Origin: Streptomyces longispororuber
GTDB taxonomy: Bacteria; Actinomycetota; Actinomycetes; Streptomycetales; Streptomycetaceae
DNA: 39,772 nucleotides
NCBI RefSeq assembly: GCF_014656095.1
Contig: NZ_BNBT01000071.1
Location: 1-39,772, forward strand
Direction of reading: 5' to 3'
The first letter of the stretch is position 1. Every line of letters begins with the position of its first letter. The translations under genes were made by a program, and so were the position numbers. Below, one piece after another: positions 7,735 through 16,670 of the stretch. The notes under the pieces were generated by a model, which saw only the letters and a list, made by a program, of their open reading frames with translations, ran no database searches and was not told the origin of the DNA.

Positions 7735-10700
7735 GTTTCGGGGCGTCCGGCCGCCTCCCGCAGCAGTGCGATCGCCGCGGCGCGGCGGGTGGCGGCGCCA
7801 CGCCCGTACGCGGCGGCGTACTCGGCCTCGGGCAGATGACGCCGCACGGCCCCGGTGACGCGGTCCGCATCCGGCCGGGCGAGACCGCCGTCCGTACCGT
7901 GCAGCGCGCCGGCGGTGCCCAACAGGGTGGCGGCGCGTGCCGGACGGCCCTCGGCGAGTTCCGTCTCCGCGAGCAGTTCCAGCAGACCGACGAGGACGCC
8001 GGGGTCCGGCACCGGCGGCAGTGCCGCCACCGCCTCGGCGAACCGCTCCCGGGCGGCGGTCGCGCGCCCCGCCGCGGCCTCGACGAAGCCCAGCGACACG
8101 AGCACCAGGGCGTGCACCCGGTCCACGCCCCGGCCCGACGCAGCCAACTCCGCGAGGGCCTGCTCCAGCCACTGCCGCGCCTCCTCCGGCGCCCCCGCCC
8201 AGCGCGCCACCTCGCCCGTCGCCCACAGCGCCAGCGTCCGCTGCTCACGCGCGCCCAGCTCGTCCGCCAGGCGCAGCGCGTCCGCCAACTCGCCCCGGGC
8301 GCGTTCCAGGTCGCCCGCGTGGGCCCGCTCGGTGGCGAGCCGCACCATCAGCAGGGCCTGGTCCTCGCGGTCGCCCAGCTCCGCGACCAGACGCAGCGCC
8401 TCCTCGAGGATGCCGACCGCCGCGCCCGGCTCGCCGCGCACGCCCGGTGTCTCCGCCGCCGCCACCAGCGCCTGCGCCGTGCCCCAGCGTTCGCCGATCC
8501 CGCGGAACAGGCCGGCGGCGACACGGTAGTCGGCCGCCGCCCGCTCCGGTTCACCCAGCGTCATCGCGATCCGCCCGCGGTGCAGCCGGGCCAGTCCCCG
8601 CACCCACGGGTCGGGGTCCTCGGACCGGCGGGCCAGCGACTCGAGGAGCGAGCCGTCGCCGCTGAGCATGCTCGCGATGGGCTCGAACAGGCCGAGCGCC
8701 GGATGCGAGAACGGGTGCCCGTCCCGCTCCATGCCGTCGATGAGGGCGCGCGCCTCGGTCAGGCGGGAGTGGAAGTCCTCGGGTGCCCGGCCCGCGTCGT
8801 CCGGCTGCGGTACGGCGGTGACCAGGGCCAGGACCCGCGCGGCGGGCGGCACCTCGACCGGGTTGAGGGCCAGGGCGCGCCCGGCCCACTGCGCGGCCTC
8901 CTGGCGGCGCCCGCGCAGGAACCAGTACCAGCCGAGGGCCGCCACCAGCCGGGTCGCGAGACGGCTCTCGCCCCGGTCCACGGCCCAGGCGAGCGCCGCC
9001 ACCAGCTCGTCGTGCTCGGCGGTGAGCGCCCGCAGCCAGTCGAGCTGGTCGCGGCGGCGCAGTTGCGGCTCGGCGCGCTCGGCGAGGTCCAGGAAGAACT
9101 CCGCGTGCCGGTGGCGGACCCGTTCGCCGCGGCCGGTGGTGTCCAGCTTGGCGAGGGCGAAGGCGCGGACGGTCTCCAGCATCCGGTAACGGGGCTCACC
9201 GTCGGTGTCGGTGACGGTCAGGAAGGACTTGTCGACGAGCCCGGTCAGCGCGTCGACGACATCCTGTCCGAGTACCGTCGGGCGCCGCGCGTCCGGATCG
9301 TCGGCGGCCACCCGCTCCACCGTCCGCAGCACCGCCCCACTGCGGAACACGGCGAACGCGGCCGCCAGTTCGCGCTCGGTGGCGGTCAGCAGCTCCCAGC
9401 TCCAGTCGACCACCGCGTGCAGCGTCTGCTGCCGCGGCAGCGCCGTCCGGCTGCCCGCGGTGAGCAGCGCGAACCGGTCGTCGAGCCGGTCACGGACCTG
9501 CCGCGGTGACATCGAGCGCAGCCGGGTCGCGGCCAGCTCGATGGCGAGCGGAAGTCCGTCCAGGGCACGGCAGATGTCCAGGACCACGCCCACGTTGTCC
9601 TCGGTGACCCGGAACGAGGGGCGCGCGGCGGCGGCGCGCTCCGCGAAGAGCCGCACCACCGGACTGCGCACGGCGGACTCCGCCGGGGTGAGCGGATCCG
9701 GCACCGGCATCGGCAGCACCGGCACGAGCTGTTCGCCGGTGATACCGAGGGGCTCCCGACTGGTGGTGACCACCCGCACCTGCGGGCACTGCCCGAGCAG
9801 CGCGTCGACCAGCTCGGCGACGGCGTCGACGACCTGCTCGCAGTTGTCCAGGACCAGCAGCGTCCGCTTGTCCCGCAGCGCCGCCACCAGCCGGTCCCGT
9901 GGGCCCTGCGGGCTGGTGCCGGCCGGGGCGATCAGCCCGCCCGCGCGCAGCCCGAGCGCGGTCACGACGGCCTGCGGCACGTCGGAGGGTTCGGTAACGG
10001 CGGCCAGCTCGACCAGCCACACCCCGTCGGGCACCGCCTCCGCGAGCCGGGCCGCCGACTCGGCCGCCAGCCGCGTCTTGCCCGCGCCGCCGGGGCCGAC
10101 CAGCGTGAGCAGCCGCCGGGTGCGTACCAGGCGCTCGATGTCGGCGACTTCCCGCTCCCGGCCGATGAAGGGGGTGAGCTGGGCCCGGATGTTGGTACGG
10201 GGGCGCGGCGCGGGAACCACCGGCGGCTCCGCGCTCGCCGGCTCTCCCGGCCCCTTCGCGGTCTCCGAAACTCCCGGTTCGCGTGGGGCGGCGGGAGCCG
10301 GGCGGCGCCTCGGCGGCGCGGCCTCGCCGCGCAGCACGGCCAGGTGTGCGCGGACCAGGTCGGGGCCCGGATCGACGCCGAGTTCGTCCGCGAGCAGGCG
10401 GCGGGCGTCCCCGTACGCGGCGAGGGCGTCGGCCTGCCTCCCGGCGGCACTCAGCGCGCGCATGAGCTGGGCACGCGGACGCTCCCGCAGCGGATGCGCG
10501 GTGACCAGCGCCTCCAGCTCGGGCACGAGCCCGGCACCGTCCCCCGCGGACAGTTCGGCCTCGACGCGATCCTCCGTGACGGCGAGGCGCAGTTCCTCGA
10601 GCCGGTCGCGCTGGCCGCGGACGAAGCCGGTGTCGTCGAGGTCGGCCAGGGCGGGGCCGCGCCACAGGGCGAGCGCCGCGCGCAGCGCCGCCGCGGCCCG

Positions 10701-11063
10701 TACGTCGTCGGCACCGAGCAGGGAGCGCCCCCGCGCCGCCAGGTCCTCGAACTCCCGGACGTCCAGGGCCTCCGGCGGCACCGCGAGACGGTAGGCGCGC
10801 GGGCGCGACTCGACCAGGCCCTCCGGCAGCGTCCGGCGCAGCCGGGACACCAGGACCTGAAGGGCGTTGACGGCGCCCGCGGGGCGGTCGGCGTCGCTCC
10901 ACAGCTCCCCGATGAGCAGTTCGCTCGGCACCGGCCGCCCGTCCGCCAGGGCGAGTCGCACCAGCAGCGCGCGCAGCCTGCTGCCCGGCACCGCCACCGC
11001 CGCGCCGTCCTCCGTCCGGACGTCCAGCTCGCCCAGCATGCCGATCCGTACCCCACTCGCCAC
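7722..11063 (-). CDS. AfsR/SARP-type regulator: SARP + NB-ARC + TPR (1113 aa)
   Basis: A large pathway activator. Residues 1-95 are an OmpR-like winged helix (VRIGMLGELDVRTEDG start, NALQVLVSRLRRTLP recognition part), 100-245 a bacterial transcriptional activation domain, then a Pro/Ala linker. An NB-ARC/STAND ATPase follows, with Walker A GPGGAGKT at 323-330 and Walker B TLLVLDNCEQ near 405, and the last 450 residues are Ala/Leu-rich helical repeats of the TPR kind. SARP proteins bind phased heptamers near -35 and recruit RNA polymerase; candidate heptamers exist in the cluster. The GTG at 11063 is chosen because family members start close to R-I-G-M-L-G; the internal ATG at 11039 is possible. 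It lies 83 bases after the epimerase gene on the same strand. The frame stays open for kilobases upstream, which is a GC artefact. Confidence 0.93.
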   Translation of the reverse strand: MASGVRIGMLGELDVRTEDGAAVAVPGSRLRALLVRLALADGRPVPSELLIGELWSDADRPAGAVNALQVLVSRLRRTLPEGLVESRPRAYRLAVPPEALDVREFEDLAARGRSLLGADDVRAAAALRAALALWRGPALADLDDTGFVRGQRDRLEELRLAVTEDRVEAELSAGDGAGLVPELEALVTAHPLRERPRAQLMRALSAAGRQADALAAYGDARRLLADELGVDPGPDLVRAHLAVLRGEAAPPRRRPAPAAPREPGVSETAKGPGEPASAEPPVVPAPRPRTNIRAQLTPFIGREREVADIERLVRTRRLLTLVGPGGAGKTRLAAESAARLAEAVPDGVWLVELAAVTEPSDVPQAVVTALGLRAGGLIAPAGTSPQGPRDRLVAALRDKRTLLVLDNCEQVVDAVAELVDALLGQCPQVRVVTTSREPLGITGEQLVPVLPMPVPDPLTPAESAVRSPVVRLFAERAAAARPSFRVTEDNVGVVLDICRALDGLPLAIELAATRLRSMSPRQVRDRLDDRFALLTAGSRTALPRQQTLHAVVDWSWELLTATERELAAAFAVFRSGAVLRTVERVAADDPDARRPTVLGQDVVDALTGLVDKSFLTVTDTDGEPRYRMLETVRAFALAKLDTTGRGERVRHRHAEFFLDLAERAEPQLRRRDQLDWLRALTAEHDELVAALAWAVDRGESRLATRLVAALGWYWFLRGRRQEAAQWAGRALALNPVEVPPAARVLALVTAVPQPDDAGRAPEDFHSRLTEARALIDGMERDGHPFSHPALGLFEPIASMLSGDGSLLESLARRSEDPDPWVRGLARLHRGRIAMTLGEPERAAADYRVAAGLFRGIGERWGTAQALVAAAETPGVRGEPGAAVGILEEALRLVAELGDREDQALLMVRLATERAHAGDLERARGELADALRLADELGAREQRTLALWATGEVARWAGAPEEARQWLEQALAELAASGRGVDRVHALVLVSLGFVEAAAGRATAARERFAEAVAALPPVPDPGVLVGLLELLAETELAEGRPARAATLLGTAGALHGTDGGLARPDADRVTGAVRRHLPEAEYAAAYGRGAATRRAAAIALLREAAGRPETPAP

Positions 11064-11146
11064 CCGACCATTGTGCAGGCGGCCCGGTGGGAGCCGCCCG
11101 GCCGTGCCGGGCCCGGGGGCCGGTGCGACCCGCAGGCGGGCCGGCG

Positions 11147-11752
11147 TCATCCGGACCCGCGCAGTTCCGCCTCCAGGGCGAGACACTCCTCGTACGTCGG
11201 CAGCAGCCCCGCCGCGGCGGCCTCGGCAAGGCTCATCGCGGCGGCGTCCTTGTCCGACATCAGCGGAGCCTCCGTCAGGCCCCAGTCGATGTCCAGGTCC
11301 GGGTCCAGGGCGTTGATGTCGACCTGGCTGCCCGGTACGAACTCCGAGGAGCACAGGTAGCACACGCAGGCGTCGTCGGTCAGCGCGAGGAACCCGTGGC
11401 CGAGCCCCTCGGACAGGTAGACCGCCGCACCCGATGCGGCGTCCAGTCGCGTCATGTCGTACCGGCCGAACGTGGGGGAGCCGATGCGCGTGTCCACGAC
11501 GACGTCGAGGACCGCACCCCGCACGCACGTCACCACCTTCGCCTGCCCCGGTGGCGTCACCGTGCCGTGGATACCGCGCAGCGTGCCCCGCCGGGAGCTG
11601 GAGAAGTTCACCTGCGCGACCGGAAAGGGCCGTCCCGTCTCCTCGGCCGCCCGGCTGTACCGGTGCAGCTCGAAGAACGACCCGCGGCGGTCGGAGTGCT
11701 GTTGCGGTGTGATCCGCCAGGCGCGCGGCACCGCGAGTTCCCGAATGTCCAT
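11147..11752 (-). CDS. dTDP-4-keto-6-deoxyhexose 3,5-epimerase (201 aa)
   Basis: RmlC-like cupin enzyme that epimerises C3 and/or C5 of the 4-keto sugar, needed for L-configured deoxysugars. It begins MDIRELAVPRAWRITPQQHS, with DRRGSFFELHR, the catalytic-His block RGTLRGIHG, the KVVTCVRGAVLDVVVD strand and the GLGHGFLALTDDACVCYLCS block, all in family order and at the usual length of about 200. It may be a single C5 epimerase; sequence alone does not decide. The start at 11752 has no visible ribosome site, and TACGTT lies about 14 bases before it, so a leaderless transcript is possible. It is divergent from the ketoreductase and heads toward the SARP regulator. Presence of this gene suggests L-sugars such as rhodinose-type trideoxyhexoses. 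Confidence 0.93.
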   Translation of the reverse strand: MDIRELAVPRAWRITPQQHSDRRGSFFELHRYSRAAEETGRPFPVAQVNFSSSRRGTLRGIHGTVTPPGQAKVVTCVRGAVLDVVVDTRIGSPTFGRYDMTRLDAASGAAVYLSEGLGHGFLALTDDACVCYLCSSEFVPGSQVDINALDPDLDIDWGLTEAPLMSDKDAAAMSLAEAAAAGLLPTYEECLALEAELRGSG

Positions 11753-12060
11753 AGTCCGGGCAACGTAGGCAGCACCGTTCGATTCTCGATTGAGGCCCCG
11801 TAGGGGAGACCGGTACGGCGGGAGCGATGCCGGGGGGCCGCCCCGAGGGGGCGCGCGAGGAACGGTGCGGCCGGCCCCTCCCGCCCGCACCTCGCTGACC
11901 CGCCGCGATGAGGCAGCCATGCCCCCGCCGCCTCCGGCCACGAGGCACCGTGGACACAGCCTTGAACCCCACCGGGGACCATGCCGAGGCGCCCCGCAGC
12001 GACCCGCCGCCCCCGGCGGCACGACAGGGGCGGACAGGCACCGGGTGCGCGGAGGTCCCC
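11753..12060. promoter_or_regulatory. Divergent promoter region, epimerase / ketoreductase (308 bp)
   Basis: No gene is supported here. Close to the epimerase start there is TCGATTC (11779-11785) and TTGAGGC (11790-11796), two TCGA-like heptamers 11 bases apart, the arrangement bound by SARP activators. The rest is GC-rich and featureless apart from the ribosome site GGAGGT at 12051-12056 for the ketoreductase. An open frame from 11908 runs into the ketoreductase but its translation looks like noise. Confidence 0.5.
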
Positions 12061-13041
12061 ATGTTCGGCAACGCCACAGACCAGCACGACACCCCCACGG
12101 GCGGCCCCGCCCGGGTGGTCGTACTGGGCGGAACCGGTTTCGTAGGCAGACACGTGTGCGCTGCGTTCCGGGACGAGCACAGCGACGTGATCGCCGTGTC
12201 CCGGCACGCGTCCTCGATCCCCCCGGGGACGCGTGCCCTCGCCCTGGACCTGTGCGCGACCCCGCCCGCGGAGCTGGCTCGCGCCCTCACCGACGGCCGC
12301 CCCTCGGTGGTGGTGAACGCCGCGGGCGCCGTGTGGGCGGCGTCGGAGGCGCAGATGGTCGTCGCCAACGTGAAGTTGGTCCGATGTCTGCTGGATGGAC
12401 TGCGCCGGGCCACCGCCCCTGTACGCCTCGTCCACCTGGGCTCCGTGAACGAGTACGCCCCCGCCCACGCGGGCCGGCCCGTCCACGAGAACACGCCGAC
12501 CCACCCCACCACCGCGTACGGGCAGACCAAGCTGCGCGGCACCGACCTCGTCCTGAACGCGGCCCGGCGCGGCGACGTCGACGCCCTCGTGCTGCGGATG
12601 GCGAACATCGCCGGGCCGGGCTCACCCGTCGCGAGCCTGCTCGGCCGGGTCGCGCACCAGTTGCGGCTCGCCGCTCGCGAGGGCCGCACCGCCGAGATCC
12701 GGCTCACCCCGCTGCGCGCGGCCCGCGACTTCGTCGACGCCACCGACGCGGCGGCAGCCGTGCGCGCCGCCGCCCGCTCCGGGGCCCGCGCCCGCGTCGT
12801 CAACATCGGCAGCGGCCGGGCCGTCGCCGTGCGCTCCCTGGTGGAGCTGCTGATCAAGGTGAGCGGAGTACCCGCGGAAATCATCGAACAGCCGCTCCCG
12901 CAGGGTGACGCCGCGGCCCCGCCCGAATGCCTCGAGGTCGACATCCGGCTCGCCCGGGACCTCCTCGGCTGGTCGCCGCACCGCCGCCCGGAGGACGCGG
13001 TCGCCGACCTGTGGCAGGACCTGTCGGCGCCCCCGGTCTGA
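12061..13041 (+). CDS. NDP-hexose ketoreductase, extended SDR (326 aa)
   Basis: Reduces a keto group of an activated deoxysugar, most likely C4 as in EryBIV/UrdR-type enzymes; a C3 ketoreductase is less likely. The Rossmann loop reads VVVLGGTGFVGRHV (G-G-T-G-F-V-G at 23-29), the catalytic pair is Tyr153 and Lys157 in TAYGQTK, and GSVNEYAP just before is where the SDR Ser/Thr sits. The C-terminal region (VVNIGSGRAVAVRSLVELL) is the sugar-nucleotide part. The ATG at 12061 follows GGAGGT by 5 bases, so the shorter protein is chosen over the open frame from 11908. It is followed 65 bases later by GT4 on the same strand, probably one transcript. Confidence 0.9.
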   Translation: MFGNATDQHDTPTGGPARVVVLGGTGFVGRHVCAAFRDEHSDVIAVSRHASSIPPGTRALALDLCATPPAELARALTDGRPSVVVNAAGAVWAASEAQMVVANVKLVRCLLDGLRRATAPVRLVHLGSVNEYAPAHAGRPVHENTPTHPTTAYGQTKLRGTDLVLNAARRGDVDALVLRMANIAGPGSPVASLLGRVAHQLRLAAREGRTAEIRLTPLRAARDFVDATDAAAAVRAAARSGARARVVNIGSGRAVAVRSLVELLIKVSGVPAEIIEQPLPQGDAAAPPECLEVDIRLARDLLGWSPHRRPEDAVADLWQDLSAPPV

Positions 13042-13105
13042 GGGGTGCGCCCGCGCGGGGGGCGATGGCCGCCCTCCGGCACACCGGACATGGAAGAAGA
13101 GGCAC

Positions 13106-14326
13106 ATGCGCGTACTGTTCGCGACCTGGACGGGATCGTCCCACCTGCTGCCGATGGTGCCGCTCGCCTGGGCGGCGCGGGCCGCCGGGCACGACGTCAG
13201 GATGGCCGCCCCGCCATCCTGCACCGACGCGGTCGTCGGCGCCGGGCTGACCGCCGTGCCGGTGGGCCGGGACGTCTCGCGCGAGGAACTGGCCCGCCGC
13301 ACCGAGGGGCTCGCCGCCTGGCTCGGCGAGAAGGCGCCGTGGCCGCGGGACTGGGCGCGCTCGCCCGAGACGGCGGGCGGCGAGGTGGCGGCCGTCTACC
13401 GCGCCCTCGCCGAGAAGCAGTTCGTGGTCGCCGACGCCATGGTCGACGACCTGCTGGCGTTCGCCCGGCACTGGCACCCGGACGTCATCGTGCACGACAG
13501 CGTCTGCTACGCCGCCACCGTCGTCGGAGCGGTCCTCGGCGTCCCCGCCTTCAGCCATATGTTCGGCTCCCCGATGATCACCCGTAACGAGCTCCAGGAC
13601 ATGACGGGCGACCCGCTGCCGGGCTATGCCGCGCTGTTCGAGCGGTTCGGCGCCGAGCCCCCACGCGGCCCGGCCGGCTGGATCGACCCCTGCCCGCCCG
13701 AACTCCGCTGGCCCGCCGACGTGGAGCGCACCGACATCCGCTTCGTCCCCTACAACGGCAGCGGCGCCGTCGAGCCCGCGTGGCTGCGCGAGCCGAAGCG
13801 TCGCCCCCGGGTCTGCCTCACCTGGGGCCTGACCGCGGCCCAGGTGCGCCCCGAGCGGATGCCGGAGGCCTTCGAGCAGACGCTCAAGGCGGTGACCGCG
13901 CTGGACGTGGACGTCGTCCTCGCGGTCACCGCCGCGCACCGCGGACTGCTCGGCTCACTGCCACCGCGGGTCCGGGTCGCCGAGAACATCCCGTTCTCCC
14001 TGCTGCTGCCCGAGTGCGACGCGCTGATCCACCACGGCGGCACCGGAACCGGCCTGACCGCGGTGGCTGCCGGGGTACCGCAGCTCATGTTCCCGCTCGC
14101 GCCGGTCCTCGCCGCGTTCGCCGAGCGGGTCGACGCGGCGGGCGCGGGCATCATGCTCGACCCGTACCGGGCGAGCGAGGCCCCGACCGTCGAGGCCGCC
14201 CTGCGGACGCTGCTCGCCGAGCCCGCCCGCGCCCGTACGGCGGCGGTCCGCGCGGGGATGACCGCGCTGCCCGCCCCGGCCGATGTCCTCTCCCTGCTCC
14301 GTACGGCTGCGGACTGCGCGCGCTGA
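13106..14326 (+). CDS. Glycosyltransferase 4, GT-B fold (406 aa)
   Basis: A second-subfamily antibiotic glycosyltransferase. It starts MRVLFATWTGSSHLLPMVPL, has the helical acceptor segment EKQFVVADAMVDDLLAFARH, VIVHDSVCYAATVVGAVLGV, a WIDPCPPEL block, VPYNGSGAV, then CLTWGLT and the donor-binding LIHHGGTGTGLTAVAAGVPQ. The WGLT motif and the VHD in place of ADP group it with GT5 and with aglycone-type transferases of aromatic polyketides. The usual partner of some such enzymes, a P450-like helper protein, is not in the window. The ATG at 13106 follows AGAGG. It forms a unit with the ketoreductase in front and ends before a strong hairpin. Confidence 0.93.
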   Translation: MRVLFATWTGSSHLLPMVPLAWAARAAGHDVRMAAPPSCTDAVVGAGLTAVPVGRDVSREELARRTEGLAAWLGEKAPWPRDWARSPETAGGEVAAVYRALAEKQFVVADAMVDDLLAFARHWHPDVIVHDSVCYAATVVGAVLGVPAFSHMFGSPMITRNELQDMTGDPLPGYAALFERFGAEPPRGPAGWIDPCPPELRWPADVERTDIRFVPYNGSGAVEPAWLREPKRRPRVCLTWGLTAAQVRPERMPEAFEQTLKAVTALDVDVVLAVTAAHRGLLGSLPPRVRVAENIPFSLLLPECDALIHHGGTGTGLTAVAAGVPQLMFPLAPVLAAFAERVDAAGAGIMLDPYRASEAPTVEAALRTLLAEPARARTAAVRAGMTALPAPADVLSLLRTAADCAR

Positions 14327-14390
14327 CCTCCTGGGCACCCGCTTCCGCCTCCTTCCACAGGGGGGCGCCCACCCCCGGAACGCCTCACAG

Positions 14391-14422
14391 GGGCGCCCCG
14401 GCCGGAATCGGCCGGGGCGCCC
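14391..14422. terminator. Perfect 14-bp hairpin between convergent genes
   Basis: GGGCGCCCCGGCCG (14391-14404) and its exact inverse CGGCCGGGGCGCCC (14409-14422) enclose a GAAT loop. It lies between the GT4 stop and the O-methyltransferase stop and fits a bidirectional rho-independent terminator of the Streptomyces kind, without T-run. Confidence 0.8.
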
Positions 14423-14434
14423 CCGCATGCGTGC

Positions 14435-15523
14435 TCAGTACTCCGGCACGCACTCCAGAACGGTCCAGTCGCCTGCGTCCGGCTCGTGCGTGAGGCGGAA
14501 TCCCGCTCCGGCGAGCAGCCGGCGCCACTCGGTGAGATTGCGTTCCCGGCCGCCCATGACCACCATCATGTCCAGGTCGAGGAGCTTGGCCGGGTCCCAG
14601 GCGTTCATCGGCGCCACGACCTGCTCCAGGATCAGCAGTCGCGCCCCCGAGTCGCCGATGGCCTCCCGTACCCGGCGCAGGATCCGCCCGGCCGCGTCGT
14701 CGGGCCAGTCGTGCAGCACCGTCTTCAGAACGTACGTGTCGCAGCCGGTGGGCAGCGCGTCGGTGAAGAAGTCGCCGCCGACCACCTCCACCCGGTCGTC
14801 GACCCCCCGCTCCTTGAGGAGTGCCTCGGCAGTGGCGGCCACCTGCGGCCGGTCGAAGAGCACGCCCCGCGCGTCCGGGTACCGCTGCAGGAGCGAGGCG
14901 AGGAAGTAGCCGCGCCCGCCGCCGACGTCGGCGATCCGCTCCGGGCGCCCGAAGTCATGGCGTGCGAGGTAGACGGCGCCGAGGCGGCGGCTGATGCCGG
15001 TCATCGCCGCGTCGAAGACCCGCGCGGCCTCCTCGTCGGCCTCCAGGTCCTGCCAGAACGACCGCCCGTGCACGTGGTCGAAGCCCGGACGGCCCGTACG
15101 GACGCTGTGCCCGAGGCCGGTGAACGCCCGGTTGAACTTCTCCGAGCCATCGAGCAGCACCGCGTCGCGCACGCTGTCCGGCACGTCCCGGCGCAGCCCT
15201 TCGGCCAGCTCGGTCAGCGCGAACACCTCCTGCTCCACCTCACGGAACAGGCCGACCAGCACGGCGAACCTGAGCACCCGGTAAAGCTGTGTCGCGTCGC
15301 AGCCGACGGCCTCGGCGATTTCCCGGACCGGCCGGGGCCCGGCGGCGAGCGCATCGGCCACGCCGAGGTCGGCGAGCGTGTGCACGACGGCCGTGAACCG
15401 CTGCCCGTTGGCGAGCAGCATCAGCTTCAGCCGCGGCGGCACCGGGCCGTCGGGGGTGACGAGGTCCAGCGGCACCGCCGGCACCGCTTCGCGGGCCGTG
15501 ACCGCGGCGGTCGGGTCAGACAT
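14435..15523 (-). CDS. SAM-dependent O-methyltransferase, TcmN/DnrK type (362 aa)
   Basis: Methylates a phenol or enol hydroxyl of the polyketide core, or possibly a sugar hydroxyl. Residues 35-115 form the winged dimerisation domain (LADLGVADALAAGPRPVREI), the SAM loop is DVGGGRG at 199-205, GGDFF follows at 249-253, and the catalytic region LKTVLHDWPDD has His271 as general base, as in plant-type and DnrK-like O-methyltransferases. The ATG at 15523 overlaps the stop of the flavin hydroxylase by 8 bases and has GGAG 9 bases upstream; the in-frame ATG at 15538 would add five residues and is less well placed. It is the last gene of the GT5-hydroxylase-methyltransferase operon. Confidence 0.93.
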   Translation of the reverse strand: MSDPTAAVTAREAVPAVPLDLVTPDGPVPPRLKLMLLANGQRFTAVVHTLADLGVADALAAGPRPVREIAEAVGCDATQLYRVLRFAVLVGLFREVEQEVFALTELAEGLRRDVPDSVRDAVLLDGSEKFNRAFTGLGHSVRTGRPGFDHVHGRSFWQDLEADEEAARVFDAAMTGISRRLGAVYLARHDFGRPERIADVGGGRGYFLASLLQRYPDARGVLFDRPQVAATAEALLKERGVDDRVEVVGGDFFTDALPTGCDTYVLKTVLHDWPDDAAGRILRRVREAIGDSGARLLILEQVVAPMNAWDPAKLLDLDMMVVMGGRERNLTEWRRLLAGAGFRLTHEPDAGDWTVLECVPEY

Positions 15524-16670
15524 CGTTCCGTTCTCCATTCCTGGCGCTCTCGGCGTCCATGAGGTGGTGGGCGAAGACCCCGGCGGCGGCCCCGAACTGG
15601 AGCACCGCGTGCCCGGCCGCGCAGTTCACGTCCCGCCAGGCCCGCTGCACCGGGCCCCCGGTGTGCTGGGCGCGGGCGCCCCCCGCCCGGAAGAGGCGGT
15701 CGACGGCGGAGCCGAGCAGTTCGGCCGCGTACGCGAAGTCCCGCGGCGCTCGGGCCAGTTCGCGTTGCGACGGTGTTCCGCTGTCGGCCGCGGCCGCGGC
15801 GCGCTCCAAGAGCAGATGGGCGGCGTCGATCTCGGCACCGGCGCGGGCGAGTGCCGTCTGGGTCGCCGGGTTGGCGCGCGCGGGTTTGCCCGTGATCTCC
15901 GTCTTGGCCGCGAGCCGCGCAGCCGAGTCCCGTAGCGCCGCGCGGGCCGCGCCGAGTGCCGGAGCCACGAACGTCAGGCCGTTGACGGCCTTGAACGGCA
16001 CCAGGGCCCGTTCCCCGTCGACGACTCCCGCCATCAGGTCGGCCTGCGCACACGTCAGACGTGCGGGGACGTACACGCCGTCCAGGGCAACGGCGTTGCT
16101 GCCGGTGCCCGCCAGGCCGACGTTGTCCCAGGTGTCCAGGACGCGGTAAGCGGCACGCGGCACCATGAAGAAGCGGTACTCGCGCTCCGGCGTGATTGCG
16201 CCGAGCAGGGTCCAGGCCGCGTCGTCGACGCCGCTCGCGAACGGCCAGGTGCCGCTCAGGCGGTAGCCGTCACCGTCCCGCGCCACCTGCCCGGCGGGCG
16301 CGACGGACGCCGCGAACAGCTCGTCGGCGCCCGCCTCCGCACCCCAGACCTCGGCCTGCCCGGCGGGCGGCAGATGCGCGGCCATCCGGCCGAGGATCGC
16401 GTACACGGCCGCGTTCCAGGCCGTCGCCGCGCAGCTCTCGCCGACCTCGGCGACCGCGCGCAACAGCGCGGTGTACGAACCCTCGGCGCCGCCGTGCGCG
16501 GCGGGCGCGAGGTGCCGGGCGAAGCCCGCGCCGCGCAGCGCGCCGACGACCTCGGGGGCCAGCCGGCGCCGGGCCTCGGACGTCTCGGCGAACCTGGCGG
16601 CGACCGCCACGAGTTCGGCGGTCCTGGGCGTGCGCGGTGGTGCGGCGTGGGCGGGGGCTGCGGTGGTCAA
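15516..16670 (-). CDS. Group D flavin-dependent hydroxylase, acyl-CoA dehydrogenase fold (384 aa)
   Basis: Resembles ActVA-ORF5, HsaA and DszC, two-component flavin monooxygenases that hydroxylate aromatic rings with FMNH2 or FADH2 supplied by a separate reductase. The order is N-terminal helices (EVVGALRGAGFARHLAPAAH), the AATAWN and GTWPFASGVDDA segments, VALDGVYVPA in the middle barrel, and C-terminal helices ending AGHAVLQFGAAAGVFAHHL. Nitrososynthases acting on aminosugars share this fold, but no aminosugar gene is present, so ring hydroxylation is preferred. The start is a TTG whose TTGA overlaps the GT5 stop, with AAGGA 8 bases upstream. No flavin reductase is encoded here, so one must be elsewhere. 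Confidence 0.82.
   Translation of the reverse strand: MTTAAPAHAAPPRTPRTAELVAVAARFAETSEARRRLAPEVVGALRGAGFARHLAPAAHGGAEGSYTALLRAVAEVGESCAATAWNAAVYAILGRMAAHLPPAGQAEVWGAEAGADELFAASVAPAGQVARDGDGYRLSGTWPFASGVDDAAWTLLGAITPEREYRFFMVPRAAYRVLDTWDNVGLAGTGSNAVALDGVYVPARLTCAQADLMAGVVDGERALVPFKAVNGLTFVAPALGAARAALRDSAARLAAKTEITGKPARANPATQTALARAGAEIDAAHLLLERAAAAADSGTPSQRELARAPRDFAYAAELLGSAVDRLFRAGGARAQHTGGPVQRAWRDVNCAAGHAVLQFGAAAGVFAHHLMDAESARNGERNDV

Noticed and set aside
11064..13091. Open frame continuing upstream of the SARP-family regulator to give a protein of almost 1800 residues
   Set aside because: The upstream part overlaps the epimerase and ketoreductase genes, reads as Arg/Pro/Ala noise, and the SARP domain starts normally at 11063.
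15516..16670. True acyl-CoA dehydrogenase
   Set aside because: The catalytic Glu region and CoA-binding features are not recognised, and sequence and context match group D flavin hydroxylases.
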